DNA from: Hyphomicrobiaceae bacterium
GTDB taxonomy: Bacteria; Pseudomonadota; Alphaproteobacteria; Rhizobiales; Hyphomicrobiaceae
DNA length: 64,000 nucleotides
Reading direction: 5' to 3'
Assembly: GCA_030655135.1 (NCBI GenBank)
Contig: JAURWC010000084.1
Location: 186,001 to 250,000, forward strand
Of the stretch, positions 27,429 through 35,825 are shown one piece after another (the first letter of the stretch is position 1; each line of letters begins with the position of its first letter). The position numbers and the translations under genes were made by a program. Below the pieces are notes generated by a model. The model was not told the DNA's origin. It saw nothing but the letters and a program-made list of their open reading frames with translations, and searched no databases.

Positions 27429-28535
27429 ATGCGGATCGCTATCACCGGCGCAAACGGGTTTCTAGGCCGCAATCTCAGGTTCCATCTGATGGAGCAAGGT
27501 CATTGCGACATCATCTCCGTCACTCGGCAAACCCCAGTCGAGGAGTTGCCGAAGCTCCTGGCAAACGCCGAATTTGTATTCCACTTGGCCGGAGTCAACC
27601 GGCCCCCCGACCCTTCGGCATTCAAAGTTGGCAATGCAGGTTTCACCGCCGCGCTGTGCGATGCCCTCGGTACCAAGCCCATTCCAATTGCGTTTGCCTC
27701 ATCGACACAAGCTGAACTCGACAACTTGTATGGGGCCAGCAAACTGTTGGCCGAACAGGTGTTGGAAGAATACGGCAGGCGCAACGGTGCGCCGGTTCAA
27801 ATCTTTCGCCTGCCAAATGTCTTTGGCAAATGGTCCCGGCCAAATTACAATTCCGCAGTTGCAACGTTCTGCCACAACATCGCGCGCAACCAATCAATCT
27901 CCATCCATGATCCCGCGGCGCCCCTTCGACTTGTCTACGTGGACGATGTTGTCGCTGCGCTGAGCGCGCTCTTGCTGTCTCCGCAAGCGCCCGGCGGATT
28001 CCGCGAGGTGAAGCCTGAGTATCAGACGACAGTTGGCGCGCTTGCAGCGGCGATCCACTCATTTGAAGGCAGCCGTAAAACCCTTCTAGTGCCACCTGTC
28101 GGTGAAGGACTTCTCCGCGCTCTTCACGCAACCTACCTCAGTTTTCTGTCACCTGCCCGCTTTTCATATTCGGTCCCAATTCACGCTGACCCTCGCGGTA
28201 TTTTCGTGGAGATGCTCAAGACAGATGATAGCGGACAGTTTTCTTACTTCACGGCGCACCCAGGCATCACCCGTGGAGAGCACTACCATCACACCAAAAC
28301 CGAGAAGTTTCTCGTGATCCAGGGGGTCGCCGAATTTCGCTTCCGCAATATTGACACTGGCGAGCTCGCCGACCTTTGCGTGAAAGGCGGCGACGGCGCC
28401 GTGGTCGAAAGTATTCCAGGATGGGCCCACAGCATCACGAATGCAGGAGATGGCGAGCTCATCTGCATGCTCTGGGCTAGCGAGATTTTCGATCGAGAGA
28501 AACCAGATACCGTTGCAGCCAAGGTGCGCCCATGA
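27429..28535 (+). CDS. fnlB: Bifunctional C3-epimerase/4-reductase, FnlB (WbjC/CapF)
   Basis: 368 residues in two domains. The N-terminal SDR domain starts MRIAITGANGFLGRNLRFHL and has the Tyr-x3-Lys motif in YGASKLLAEQVL. From about residue 245 a cupin domain follows, with GITRGEHYHHTKTEKFLVI supplying metal ligands. In CapF/WbjC the cupin part does the 3-epimerisation and the SDR part reduces the 4-ketone with NADPH. The product is UDP-L-PneNAc (6-deoxy-L-talosamine), the substrate of FnlC. It overlaps fnlC by four bases. Confidence 0.92.
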   Translation: MRIAITGANGFLGRNLRFHLMEQGHCDIISVTRQTPVEELPKLLANAEFVFHLAGVNRPPDPSAFKVGNAGFTAALCDALGTKPIPIAFASSTQAELDNLYGASKLLAEQVLEEYGRRNGAPVQIFRLPNVFGKWSRPNYNSAVATFCHNIARNQSISIHDPAAPLRLVYVDDVVAALSALLLSPQAPGGFREVKPEYQTTVGALAAAIHSFEGSRKTLLVPPVGEGLLRALHATYLSFLSPARFSYSVPIHADPRGIFVEMLKTDDSGQFSYFTAHPGITRGEHYHHTKTEKFLVIQGVAEFRFRNIDTGELADLCVKGGDGAVVESIPGWAHSITNAGDGELICMLWASEIFDREKPDTVAAKVRP

Positions 28536-29665
28536 AGCGCTTGAAGATCGTCACCGTCGTCGGTACGCGACCTGAGATCATTCGTCTGTCCCGCGTGATA
28601 GCGCGGCTGGATGCGCATTGCGATCACGTCCTAGTGCACACCGGCCAGAACTACGATTATGAGCTCAATCAGGTCTTCTTCGATGACCTTAATCTCCGCA
28701 AACCAGATCATTTCCTAGACGCGGCGGGCGCAAACGCCGCAGAGACGATCGGAAAGATAATCGCCTCGATCGACCGGGTGCTCGCATCGGAAAAGCCCGA
28801 GGCGCTGCTTGTTCTTGGGGATACCAACTCCTGTCTTGCAGTAATCGCGGCGAAGCGCCGGCACATCCCCATATTTCACATGGAAGCCGGCAATCGCTGC
28901 TTTGATCAGCGCGTCCCCGAGGAGACGAACCGACGGATTGTCGATCACACCGCGGATGTCAATCTCACTTATTCTTCGATTGCACGAGAATATCTGCTGC
29001 GCGAGGGACTGCCGCCGGATCTTGTCATTAAGACGGGCAGCCCGATGTTCGAGGTGCTGACTTACTATCGAGACTGCATCGAAAAATCCGATGTTGTTGA
29101 GCGCCTATCGCTGAAGGATCGCAGTTATTTTGTTGTGAGCGCTCATCGTGAAGAAACAATCGATCCGACAGACCACTTTAACCGACTGGTGCAAATTTTA
29201 AACTCCGTCGCGGAAGAGCATGGGAAGCCGGTAATCGTTTCGACACATCCCCGCACGATGAAGAGAGTGTCCTCTGCAGGTGCGGTGTTTCACGAGAACA
29301 TCCGCTTGATGAAACCTCTGGGGTTTCACGACTACATCCGGCTACAAATGTCGGCCATCGCGGTTCTGTCCGACAGCGGAACCATCAGTGAGGAGTCGTC
29401 TATCCTCGATTTTCCGGCATTGAACCTGCGCGAAGCCCACGAACGACCTGAGGCAACTGAAGAAGCATCTGTGATGATGGTGGGCCTCAACATTGATCGT
29501 ATTCGCCAGGGATTGGCAATTCTCGCGACCCAACCGTCCCGAGCTGAACACGGCCTCCGCCTTGTCGCCGACTACTCTATGCCGAACGTCTCAGAAAAAG
29601 TCGTCCGTATCATTCACAGCTACACGGACTATGTCCGGCGAGTGGTGTGGCGTGACTATGAGTGA
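28532..29665 (+). CDS. fnlC: UDP-N-acetyl-L-talosamine 2-epimerase, FnlC (WbjD/CapG)
   Basis: 377 residues of the WecB-type non-hydrolysing 2-epimerase family: VVGTRPEIIRLSRVI at the N-terminus, HTGQNYDYELNQVFFDDL, HMEAGNRCFDQRVPEETNR with its acidic catalytic region, and the C-terminal LSDSGTISEES. It epimerises C2 to yield UDP-L-FucNAc. The family also contains WbpI (GlcNAc3NAcA to ManNAc3NAcA) and WecB; the neighbouring fnlA and fnlB decide the call, although a role on the uronic acid made by the wbp genes cannot be excluded. It overlaps wbuB by eight bases. Confidence 0.9.
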   Translation: MKRLKIVTVVGTRPEIIRLSRVIARLDAHCDHVLVHTGQNYDYELNQVFFDDLNLRKPDHFLDAAGANAAETIGKIIASIDRVLASEKPEALLVLGDTNSCLAVIAAKRRHIPIFHMEAGNRCFDQRVPEETNRRIVDHTADVNLTYSSIAREYLLREGLPPDLVIKTGSPMFEVLTYYRDCIEKSDVVERLSLKDRSYFVVSAHREETIDPTDHFNRLVQILNSVAEEHGKPVIVSTHPRTMKRVSSAGAVFHENIRLMKPLGFHDYIRLQMSAIAVLSDSGTISEESSILDFPALNLREAHERPEATEEASVMMVGLNIDRIRQGLAILATQPSRAEHGLRLVADYSMPNVSEKVVRIIHSYTDYVRRVVWRDYE

Positions 29666-30908
29666 CCTGCGGCCTCTCAAGATACTTATCCTTACCCAGT
29701 ACTTCTGGCCGGAAAACTTCCGCATCAACGACCTGACAGAGGAACTCGCCGCGCGCGGACATCAGATAACGGTGCTTACCGGCGTGCCAAACTATCCCGG
29801 AGGCAAGGTATTCGCAGATTATGCGAAAAACCCTGCGCAATTTTCATCCTTTAAAGGCGTGCAGGTTGTCCGAATCCCTCTACTCCCCCGCGGAAACGGT
29901 AGCCTTCAGCTGGTCTTCAACTATCTCAGTTTTGTAGTTTCTGGCCTCACTTTCGGCGCATGGAAGCTCAGGGGCCGCGAGTTCGATGCAATTTTCGTAT
30001 TTATGATTTCGCCGATCACCGCAGTCTTGCCTGCAATTTTGCAGAGAAAACTCAAGCGTTCTCCGCTCTTCGTTTGGATTTTGGACCTATGGCCTGAAAC
30101 CCTTTCAGCGATTGGTGCCGTCAAGTCACCGCGCATGCTGGCTTTGGTGGGCCAACTGGTATCCTACATTTATCGCCGGACAGATCATATCCTAGTGCAG
30201 TCCCAGGCGTTCATTGACAACGTGCGCCGATATGCGGGTCCAGAGGCCAAAGTTTCCTATTTTCCCGGTTGGGCCGAGGCCGCCTTTTCAGGCGACCTCC
30301 GGTCCGTCGAACGTGCACCGGAACTGGACGCCTACAAGGACACCTTCAATGTGATCTTTGCCGGCAATATAGGTGAAGCCCAGGACTTCCCAGCAATTCT
30401 CGATGCAGCCGAAGTTCTGAGTGACCGTCCAGACGTCCGCATCATCGTTATCGGCGATGGCCGCGAGTCGGCCTATGTCGCCCACGAAATCAATAGGAGA
30501 CGACTATCGGAGCGAGTGGTTCTCCTAGGGCGGTTTCCACTAGAGCGCATGCCTTCGTTCTTCGCTGGCGCAGACGCGCTGCTTGTGACCCTGAAGCGAG
30601 ATCCGATCTTCGCAATGACCATTCCGGGCAAAGTTCAGAGTTACTTGGCGGCCGGAGTTCCGCTCGTAGCAATGCTTGACGGTGAAGGCGCCCGTGTCAT
30701 CGATCAACTGGGCGCTGGCTTGACCTGCCCATCCGGCAATGGCGAAGGCCTTGCAGCGCAAATTCGCCGGCTGCGAGACATGAACGTTTCTCAAAGAATC
30801 GAACTGGGCGAGGCAGCAAGGCGCGGAAGCGAGCGGCTGTTTAATCGGAAGAAATTGATCGATACACTCGTCGAGCATATGGCTAACACAAGAAAAGGGG
30901 ACGCTTGA
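29658..30908 (+). CDS. wbuB: GT4 glycosyltransferase, WbuB-like (L-fucosamine transferase)
   Basis: 416 residues from ATG 29658, which overlaps the fnlC end; a longer frame from 29493 lies inside fnlC and is not credible. The GT-B start is ILILTQYFWPENFRINDLT with PNYPGGKVF, the pattern of WbuB-type transferases linked to fnl genes. The C-terminal donor domain has VIFAGNIGEAQDF and PGKVQSYLAAGVPLVAML. It probably adds the L-FucNAc or L-FucNAm residue to the lipid-linked unit. The E. coli O145 set also has wbuC after it; no WbuC cupin gene is present here. Confidence 0.87.
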   Translation: MSDLRPLKILILTQYFWPENFRINDLTEELAARGHQITVLTGVPNYPGGKVFADYAKNPAQFSSFKGVQVVRIPLLPRGNGSLQLVFNYLSFVVSGLTFGAWKLRGREFDAIFVFMISPITAVLPAILQRKLKRSPLFVWILDLWPETLSAIGAVKSPRMLALVGQLVSYIYRRTDHILVQSQAFIDNVRRYAGPEAKVSYFPGWAEAAFSGDLRSVERAPELDAYKDTFNVIFAGNIGEAQDFPAILDAAEVLSDRPDVRIIVIGDGRESAYVAHEINRRRLSERVVLLGRFPLERMPSFFAGADALLVTLKRDPIFAMTIPGKVQSYLAAGVPLVAMLDGEGARVIDQLGAGLTCPSGNGEGLAAQIRRLRDMNVSQRIELGEAARRGSERLFNRKKLIDTLVEHMANTRKGDA

Positions 30909-31049
30909 TCACCGACATTGGCTTGCTTTCTCAGATCGTCGAATAGCCAAAGGATGTCTGCCCCCCACACACCTTCATTTGACCATCGCCAGAATCGCGG
31001 TTAGCTGCTTTTGTCGCCGTACGGTCCATCAACGAAGCGAGACAACCGC

Positions 31050-31820
31050 ATGAAGGCCGTCATTTTAGCGGGTGGGCTGGGCACGAGGCTGGCTGAAGAA
31101 ACGCATCTGAAGCCGAAGCCGATGGTGGAAATCGGAGGGCGCCCAATCCTCTGGCATATCATGAAGATGTATTCGTCTCACGGCGTGAACGAATTTGTCG
31201 TCTGCTGCGGCTACAAGGGCTACATCATCAAGGAGTACTTCGCGAACTACCTGCTGCACATGTCGGACATCACCTTCGATATGGTCAACGATCGCATGGA
31301 GGTCCATCACCGCAAGGCTGAACCGTGGCGCATCACACTCGTCGACACCGGCGAGCAGACATTGACCGGCGGACGCCTGAAGCGCGTAAGCCAATACATC
31401 AAGGATGAACCGTTTTTCTGCCTGACGTATGGCGACGGCGTTGCCGACATCGACCTGACGGCTGAAATCGCATTCCATAAAGCGCACGGCAAGATGGCAA
31501 CGGTAGCCGCCGTGCGTCCCCCAGGACGCTACGGCGCGCTTCAGACAGAAGACACGCGCGTCAAAGGCTTCACGGAAAAGCCGAAAGGGGACGGCGGCTA
31601 TATCAACGGCGGCTTCTTCGTGCTTTCACCCGCCTGTCTGGAATACGTAACAGGTGACGAAAGCAGCTGGGAGGGAGAGCCTCTCGTTGCATTGGCGGCA
31701 GCCGGCGAACTGATGGCTTTTGAACACGACGGATTCTGGCAAGCCATGGATACGCTCCGAGACAAGACCGTGCTGGAGGACCTCTGGACCTCTGGCAAGG
31801 CGCCGTGGAGGACGTGGTGA
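31050..31820 (+). CDS. rfbF: Glucose-1-phosphate cytidylyltransferase
   Basis: 256 residues. The nucleotidyltransferase motif MKAVILAGGLGTRLAEET opens the protein, with KPKPMVEIGGRPILWHIMK and the family-typical MYSSHGVNEFVVCCGYKG and LTYGDGVADID. It makes CDP-glucose from CTP and glucose 1-phosphate. Start ATG 31050 was chosen because the GG-TR loop begins nine residues later. Codon use is clearly GC-rich compared with wbuB just upstream. First gene of a tightly coupled set of four; it overlaps rfbG. Confidence 0.95.
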   Translation: MKAVILAGGLGTRLAEETHLKPKPMVEIGGRPILWHIMKMYSSHGVNEFVVCCGYKGYIIKEYFANYLLHMSDITFDMVNDRMEVHHRKAEPWRITLVDTGEQTLTGGRLKRVSQYIKDEPFFCLTYGDGVADIDLTAEIAFHKAHGKMATVAAVRPPGRYGALQTEDTRVKGFTEKPKGDGGYINGGFFVLSPACLEYVTGDESSWEGEPLVALAAAGELMAFEHDGFWQAMDTLRDKTVLEDLWTSGKAPWRTW

Positions 31821-32899
31821 GCAAGGCGCCCCAGGGTTGGCGCGGCCGCAAGGTGTTCGTAACCGGCCACACCGGCTTCAAGGGGACGTGGCTTTGCCAC
31901 TGGCTGCATCGGTTGGGGTGCGAAATTCACGGCTTTGCACTTTCGCCACCGAGCGAACCCAACATGTTTTCAGTGACCCACGTGCCAAGCTTGCTGGCGA
32001 GTGATGCCAGAGTCGATCTTCGCGATGCGGGCGCCGTCGCCTCGGCAGTGCACACAGCGGCACCGCAGGTCGTCTTTCACCTGGCTGCGCAATCCTTGGT
32101 ACGAGAAGGTTACCGCGATCCGCTTGATACATTTGCGACCAACGTCTCCGGCACGGCCAACGTCCTGGAAGCTGCGCGCCAAACGCCGTCCGTGAGAGCC
32201 GTTGTCATCGTCACGACGGACAAGGTGTACGAAAATCGGGAATGGCTGCATCCCTACCGCGAGGCCGACCCGCTGGGGGGGTATGATCCCTACAGCGCCA
32301 GCAAGGCTGCTGCAGAGATCGTAACGGCGAGTTATCGCTCTTCTTACTTCGGCAAGCCGGACAGCGCCCAAATCGCCACGGCGCGCGCTGGCAACGTCAT
32401 CGGCGGCGGGGATTGGGCGAAGGACCGGCTTATCCCGGACTGCCTCGCCGCCTTCGCCGCAGGAAAACCCGTCCAGCTCCGCTATCCAAATTCCGTCAGG
32501 CCATGGCAGCATGTGCTTGAGCCGCTCTCTGGCTACATCGCACTCGCCGAGAAGCTGCTCGATGAAACGGTCACAGGGTTCGACCGAGCGTGGAACTTCG
32601 GGCCAGATGCCGCTGGCGATGCCGAAGTAGGCGCGGTGGCAAAACTGGCGGGCAAAATGTGGGGGCCGGCAGCAGACGTGCAGTTCGACGTAACTGATGG
32701 ACAACTGCCTCACGAGGCTGGCCTGCTCCGGCTGGACAGCACGCTCGCGCGCGTTTCGCTGCATTGGACGCCGCGGTGGAACCTGCGCACGGCGATTGAG
32801 CAAACGATCGCATGGCAGCGCGCATGGCATCGCGGAGACGACATGACGGCCGTGACCGGAGCGCAGATCGAAGCATACAGCGCGGCGCCGGCACCGTGA
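31805..32899 (+). CDS. rfbG: CDP-glucose 4,6-dehydratase
   Basis: 364 residues with a GTG start overlapping rfbF; a GTG four codons later is also possible. SDR fold: VFVTGHTGFKGTWLCHWLHR is the diagnostic RfbG N-terminus, with TTDKVYENREW and YDPYSASKAAAEIV (Tyr-x3-Lys). GGGDWAKDRLIPDC is also typical. It gives CDP-4-keto-6-deoxy-glucose, the entry to 3,6-dideoxyhexoses and several branched sugars. No RfbH (E1 dehydrase) gene follows, so dideoxyhexose synthesis is unlikely here. The stop overlaps the next gene as GTGA. Confidence 0.95.
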   Translation: MEDVVSKAPQGWRGRKVFVTGHTGFKGTWLCHWLHRLGCEIHGFALSPPSEPNMFSVTHVPSLLASDARVDLRDAGAVASAVHTAAPQVVFHLAAQSLVREGYRDPLDTFATNVSGTANVLEAARQTPSVRAVVIVTTDKVYENREWLHPYREADPLGGYDPYSASKAAAEIVTASYRSSYFGKPDSAQIATARAGNVIGGGDWAKDRLIPDCLAAFAAGKPVQLRYPNSVRPWQHVLEPLSGYIALAEKLLDETVTGFDRAWNFGPDAAGDAEVGAVAKLAGKMWGPAADVQFDVTDGQLPHEAGLLRLDSTLARVSLHWTPRWNLRTAIEQTIAWQRAWHRGDDMTAVTGAQIEAYSAAPAP

Positions 32900-33459
32900 G
32901 CGGCCGCTTCGAGGCTAGATCGACATCTCTTGATGGTGTCATTGCTCTGACGAAGCAGCAGATGGCAGACAGCCGCGGCTTTCTCGAACGCGTCTACTGC
33001 AGCGAAGATCTCGCGCCCTACCTTGGAACCAGACGCATCGAGCAGATCAATCGCACGCGCACGTTGCGGGCAGGAACAGTGCGGGGACTGCACTATCAAC
33101 ATCCCCCGCACGCTGAAACGAAAGTCGTAAGCTGCTTGCGGGGCGCAGTCTTCGACGTGGCTGTCGACCTGCGCGCCGGCTCGCCGACATTCCTCAAATG
33201 GCACGGCGAAATTCTCAATTCCAGCAACGGGTCGATCTTGATCATCCCCGAAGGTTTTGCGCATGGCTTCCAGACGCTCGAACCTGACACGGAGATGCTG
33301 TATTTGCATACGGCACGGTATGTGGCCGGCGCCGAGGGTGGACTGAACGTTCGGGACTCAGCTATCGGACTAACTTGGCCCACCCCGATTACGGACATGT
33401 CCGCGCGAGACGCCGGCCTGCCGTTCGCGGATCCAGATTTCAAAGGACTTGCGTTATGA
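32896..33459 (+). CDS. RfbC-like sugar 3,5-epimerase acting on a CDP-ketosugar
   Basis: 187 residues with a GTG start at 32896 overlapping the rfbG stop. The cupin fold of dTDP-4-dehydrorhamnose 3,5-epimerases is clear: ADSRGFLERVYCSEDL, then TLRAGTVRGLHYQHPPHAE with the catalytic His, and IIPEGFAHGFQTLEPDTEM. Because it lies between a CDP-glucose dehydratase and a C-methyltransferase, the substrate is probably CDP-4-keto-6-deoxyglucose or its methylated form, not dTDP-sugar. No rmlA, rmlB or rmlD is present. It may catalyse one epimerisation only. It overlaps the next gene as ATGA. Confidence 0.85.
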   Translation: MSGRFEARSTSLDGVIALTKQQMADSRGFLERVYCSEDLAPYLGTRRIEQINRTRTLRAGTVRGLHYQHPPHAETKVVSCLRGAVFDVAVDLRAGSPTFLKWHGEILNSSNGSILIIPEGFAHGFQTLEPDTEMLYLHTARYVAGAEGGLNVRDSAIGLTWPTPITDMSARDAGLPFADPDFKGLAL

Positions 33460-34682
33460 AGTGCCGGCACTGCCGCCAGAAGCTTTCGCTGCCGGTGCTG
33501 GATCTTGGCAGTTCACCGCCGTCGAACGCGTATCTCTCCGCCGCCCAACTCTCCGCACCCGAGAAGTGGTTCCCGCTCCGCGTGCTCGTTTGCGAGGGCT
33601 GCTGGCTTGTCCAAACCGAAGATTTCGCCGGCGCTGATGAGCTTTTCTCTGCCGATTATGCCTATTTCAGCGGCTTTTCGACAAGCTGGCTCGAACACAG
33701 TCGCCGTTATGTCGGCACGATGATCGAGCGCTTTGGCTTGACGCCGCAGAGCCAGGTAATCGAGGTTGCGGCAAACGACGGCTATCTGCTGCAGTACGTC
33801 AAGGACAGCGGCATTCCCTGCTTGGGGATCGAGCCGACTGCAAGCACGGCGGAGGCTGCGCGCGCGAAGGGTATCACGATCGTCCAAGAGTTTTTCGGCC
33901 GCGATCTCGCGACCCGGCTCCAGGCTGATGGTAAAGCTGCCGACTTGATGGCCGCCAACAACGTGCTGGCACATGTGCCCGACATCAATGATTTCGTGGC
34001 CGGCTTTGCCGCGCTTCTCAAGCCAGACGGTGTAGCGACGTTCGAATTCCCTTCGCTTGCAAAGCTGATCGAGGGGTGCCAGTTCGACACCATCTACCAC
34101 GAGCATTTTTCATACTTGTCCTTGACAGCTGTCGATCGGGTGTTGGCCGCCAACGGCCTCAAGGTATTCGACGTCGAGCACCTGCCGACGCACGGTGGCA
34201 GCCTCCGTGTGTTCGCCCAACGCGCAGATACCGGTGCCAGACCACCAAGTCCTGAGCTTGACGCCGCAGGACAGCACGAGGCCAGCCTGGGTGTGTCGTC
34301 GGAAAATTTCTACGCAGGCTTTCAGGCGCGCGCGAATGCCGTCAAAGACGACTTCGTGAGTTTTCTTTTGGACGCCAAGCGCAAGGGACACACGGTTGCC
34401 GGCTATGGTGCTGCTGCCAAGGGCAACACCTTGCTGAACTACGCGGGCGTGCGAAACGATCTCGTGTCGTTCGTCGTCGATCTCAATCCGGCCAAGCAGG
34501 GGCGGTTTCTGCCCGGCAGTCGCATTCCCATCGTCGCCGAAGAAGCGCTGCGTGCACAAAGGCCAGACTACATCGTGGTCTTCCCGTGGAACTTGAAGCG
34601 AGAAGTGATTACTCAACTTGCCTACACGCACGAATGGGGTGCGAAATTCGTCACGGCGGTGCCGGAACTCGAGGTCTCATAA
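33456..34682 (+). CDS. Sugar C-methyltransferase (NDP-hexose C-methyltransferase family)
   Basis: 408 residues from ATG 33456. The N-terminal zinc-binding CRHCRQ with a later VCEGC, the AdoMet-binding VIEVAANDGYLLQYV, the central DTIYHEHFSYLSL with conserved Tyr/His/Glu, and the C-terminal VAGYGAAAKGNTLLNY are the order seen in TylC3/TcaB9-type C-methyltransferases. Those act on 4-ketosugars, usually at C3. With rfbF, rfbG and the epimerase this predicts a CDP-linked 3-C-methyl-6-deoxyhexose, a class that includes vinelose and virenose. A 4-ketoreductase to finish the sugar is not visible in the window. Confidence 0.87.
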   Translation: MKCRHCRQKLSLPVLDLGSSPPSNAYLSAAQLSAPEKWFPLRVLVCEGCWLVQTEDFAGADELFSADYAYFSGFSTSWLEHSRRYVGTMIERFGLTPQSQVIEVAANDGYLLQYVKDSGIPCLGIEPTASTAEAARAKGITIVQEFFGRDLATRLQADGKAADLMAANNVLAHVPDINDFVAGFAALLKPDGVATFEFPSLAKLIEGCQFDTIYHEHFSYLSLTAVDRVLAANGLKVFDVEHLPTHGGSLRVFAQRADTGARPPSPELDAAGQHEASLGVSSENFYAGFQARANAVKDDFVSFLLDAKRKGHTVAGYGAAAKGNTLLNYAGVRNDLVSFVVDLNPAKQGRFLPGSRIPIVAEEALRAQRPDYIVVFPWNLKREVITQLAYTHEWGAKFVTAVPELEVS

Positions 34683-34927
34683 TGCCGGCGTTCGACCAAC
34701 AGTCGTAATGTCGCGCTGATGCTGATGCGGTAGACGCCACCGCTCCAACCACGACACTGCGTGCCATAAGCGCCCGGCGTTCGCTGGCATTTAGTTCAGG
34801 CTGTCTGCAAGAGGCCGGCAATCCAGCCCCGGTCATTTGGCACGACAAATTGCCTTCGGTTCCCTGCGGGACAGCGGCCTCGGCGAATATCCCGCAAACA
34901 CGGGACTTCAACGAAAGGACGACGCCC

Positions 34928-35680
34928 ATGACAGCAGTAACATCCGTCTCCAAGCTCCGTGCGGCCGCCCTCGTGCTAGCGGCCATAGTCCTACCCGGCG
35001 CAGCTTCCGCCGCATCCGACGCGACCGGCGTCTGGCTCAACGACACCGGGCGGGGTGCCATCGAAATCAAGCAATGCGGCGGCGCCTTATGCGGGCACGT
35101 CGTGTGGGTGAAAGACGGCAGCGACGCCAAGGGCTGCGGCCGCCAAATCATCGGCGATGCCCAACCGGTCAAAACCGGCCTTTGGGACAACGGCTGGATC
35201 TATAGCCCAGAGAAGAAGAAGCGCTACGACGTCGAGCTGAAAGCGATGGACGGCGATAAGCTTCGCGTCACCGGCTACGCCGGCAGCAAATTCTTCTCCA
35301 AAACCATGATCTGGAAGCGCGCCCCCGCCGACCTGGAACGTTGCGGCACCGAGACAGCCAAGGCCGCTGCCCCCCCTGCGAAGGCCTCAGCATCAGCAAC
35401 GGCGGCAGTTACCGCGCCCGCGGTGGCCGCCGGCCAGCCCGAGGCTTACCGGAGCGCGGAAGAAAAACTGCGCGATCGCGTTCAAAAGGAAGACGAGGCT
35501 AAAGCAGCCGAGACAGCTCCTGCCCCGTCCGAGGCTGAAGAAACCACCACAGAAACGGCTGACGCCGGCGACCTTGGCCTGGGCGGACTTAAGCTCGACA
35601 AGTACCTGAAGAAGGAGAACGGCAAGTGCGCCCTTGACCTCCCCTGGGTCAAAGTCAATTTCAAATGTAAGGATCTCTAG
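34928..35680 (+). CDS. DUF2147 secreted protein with extended C-terminus
   Basis: 250 residues from ATG 34928. A signal peptide (KLRAAALVLAAIVLPGAASA) is cleaved near residue 29. The DUF2147 domain follows (SDATGVWLNDTGRGAIEI, then CGGALCGHVVWVKD, and YAGSKFFSKTMIWKR), about residues 30-140. The remaining 110 residues are an Ala/Glu-rich tail with charged EEKLRDRVQKEDEAKAAE, ending in a cysteine pair region KCALDLPWVKVNFKCKDL. DUF2147 is a lipocalin-like periplasmic fold of unknown function, frequent in alphaproteobacteria. 245 bases upstream are noncoding and probably hold its promoter. Confidence 0.82.
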   Translation: MTAVTSVSKLRAAALVLAAIVLPGAASAASDATGVWLNDTGRGAIEIKQCGGALCGHVVWVKDGSDAKGCGRQIIGDAQPVKTGLWDNGWIYSPEKKKRYDVELKAMDGDKLRVTGYAGSKFFSKTMIWKRAPADLERCGTETAKAAAPPAKASASATAAVTAPAVAAGQPEAYRSAEEKLRDRVQKEDEAKAAETAPAPSEAEETTTETADAGDLGLGGLKLDKYLKKENGKCALDLPWVKVNFKCKDL

Positions 35681-35775
35681 CGTGCCTCCGGCGGGGAAGG
35701 CCAAGCGCCCGCCCCCGCCGGTTCCCCGTGGGAGCCAAGGCTTCCCTGACAGCCTCGTCGTAGCCTATAAGGCAT

Positions 35776-35809
35776 CGGCACCGTAAGCATGCGAGGGCGC
35801 GCGGTGCCG
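35776..35809 (+). other. Hairpin in the leader of the ligase-like gene
   Basis: CGGCACCG and CGGTGCCG form a perfect eight-base stem with an 18-base loop, ending 16 bases before the ATG at 35826; the ribosome site GGGGGAGG lies just after it. It has no T run, so it is not a clear terminator for the DUF2147 gene. It could affect translation, but this is only a structural observation. Confidence 0.3.
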
Positions 35810-35825
35810 AGGCGGGGGAGGCACG

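Noticed and set aside
29493-29657. N-terminal extension of wbuB
   Set aside because: It lies wholly inside fnlC and does not resemble GT4 N-termini; ATG 29658 fits the family start.
7384-31049. Phage or ICE-type island with integrase and att repeats
   Set aside because: No integrase, transposase or second copy of the tRNA-Asn 3' end was seen; only composition supports transfer.
31805-33459. L-rhamnose (rml) pathway
   Set aside because: Only an RfbC-like epimerase is present; rmlA, rmlB and rmlD are absent and the partners are CDP-sugar enzymes.
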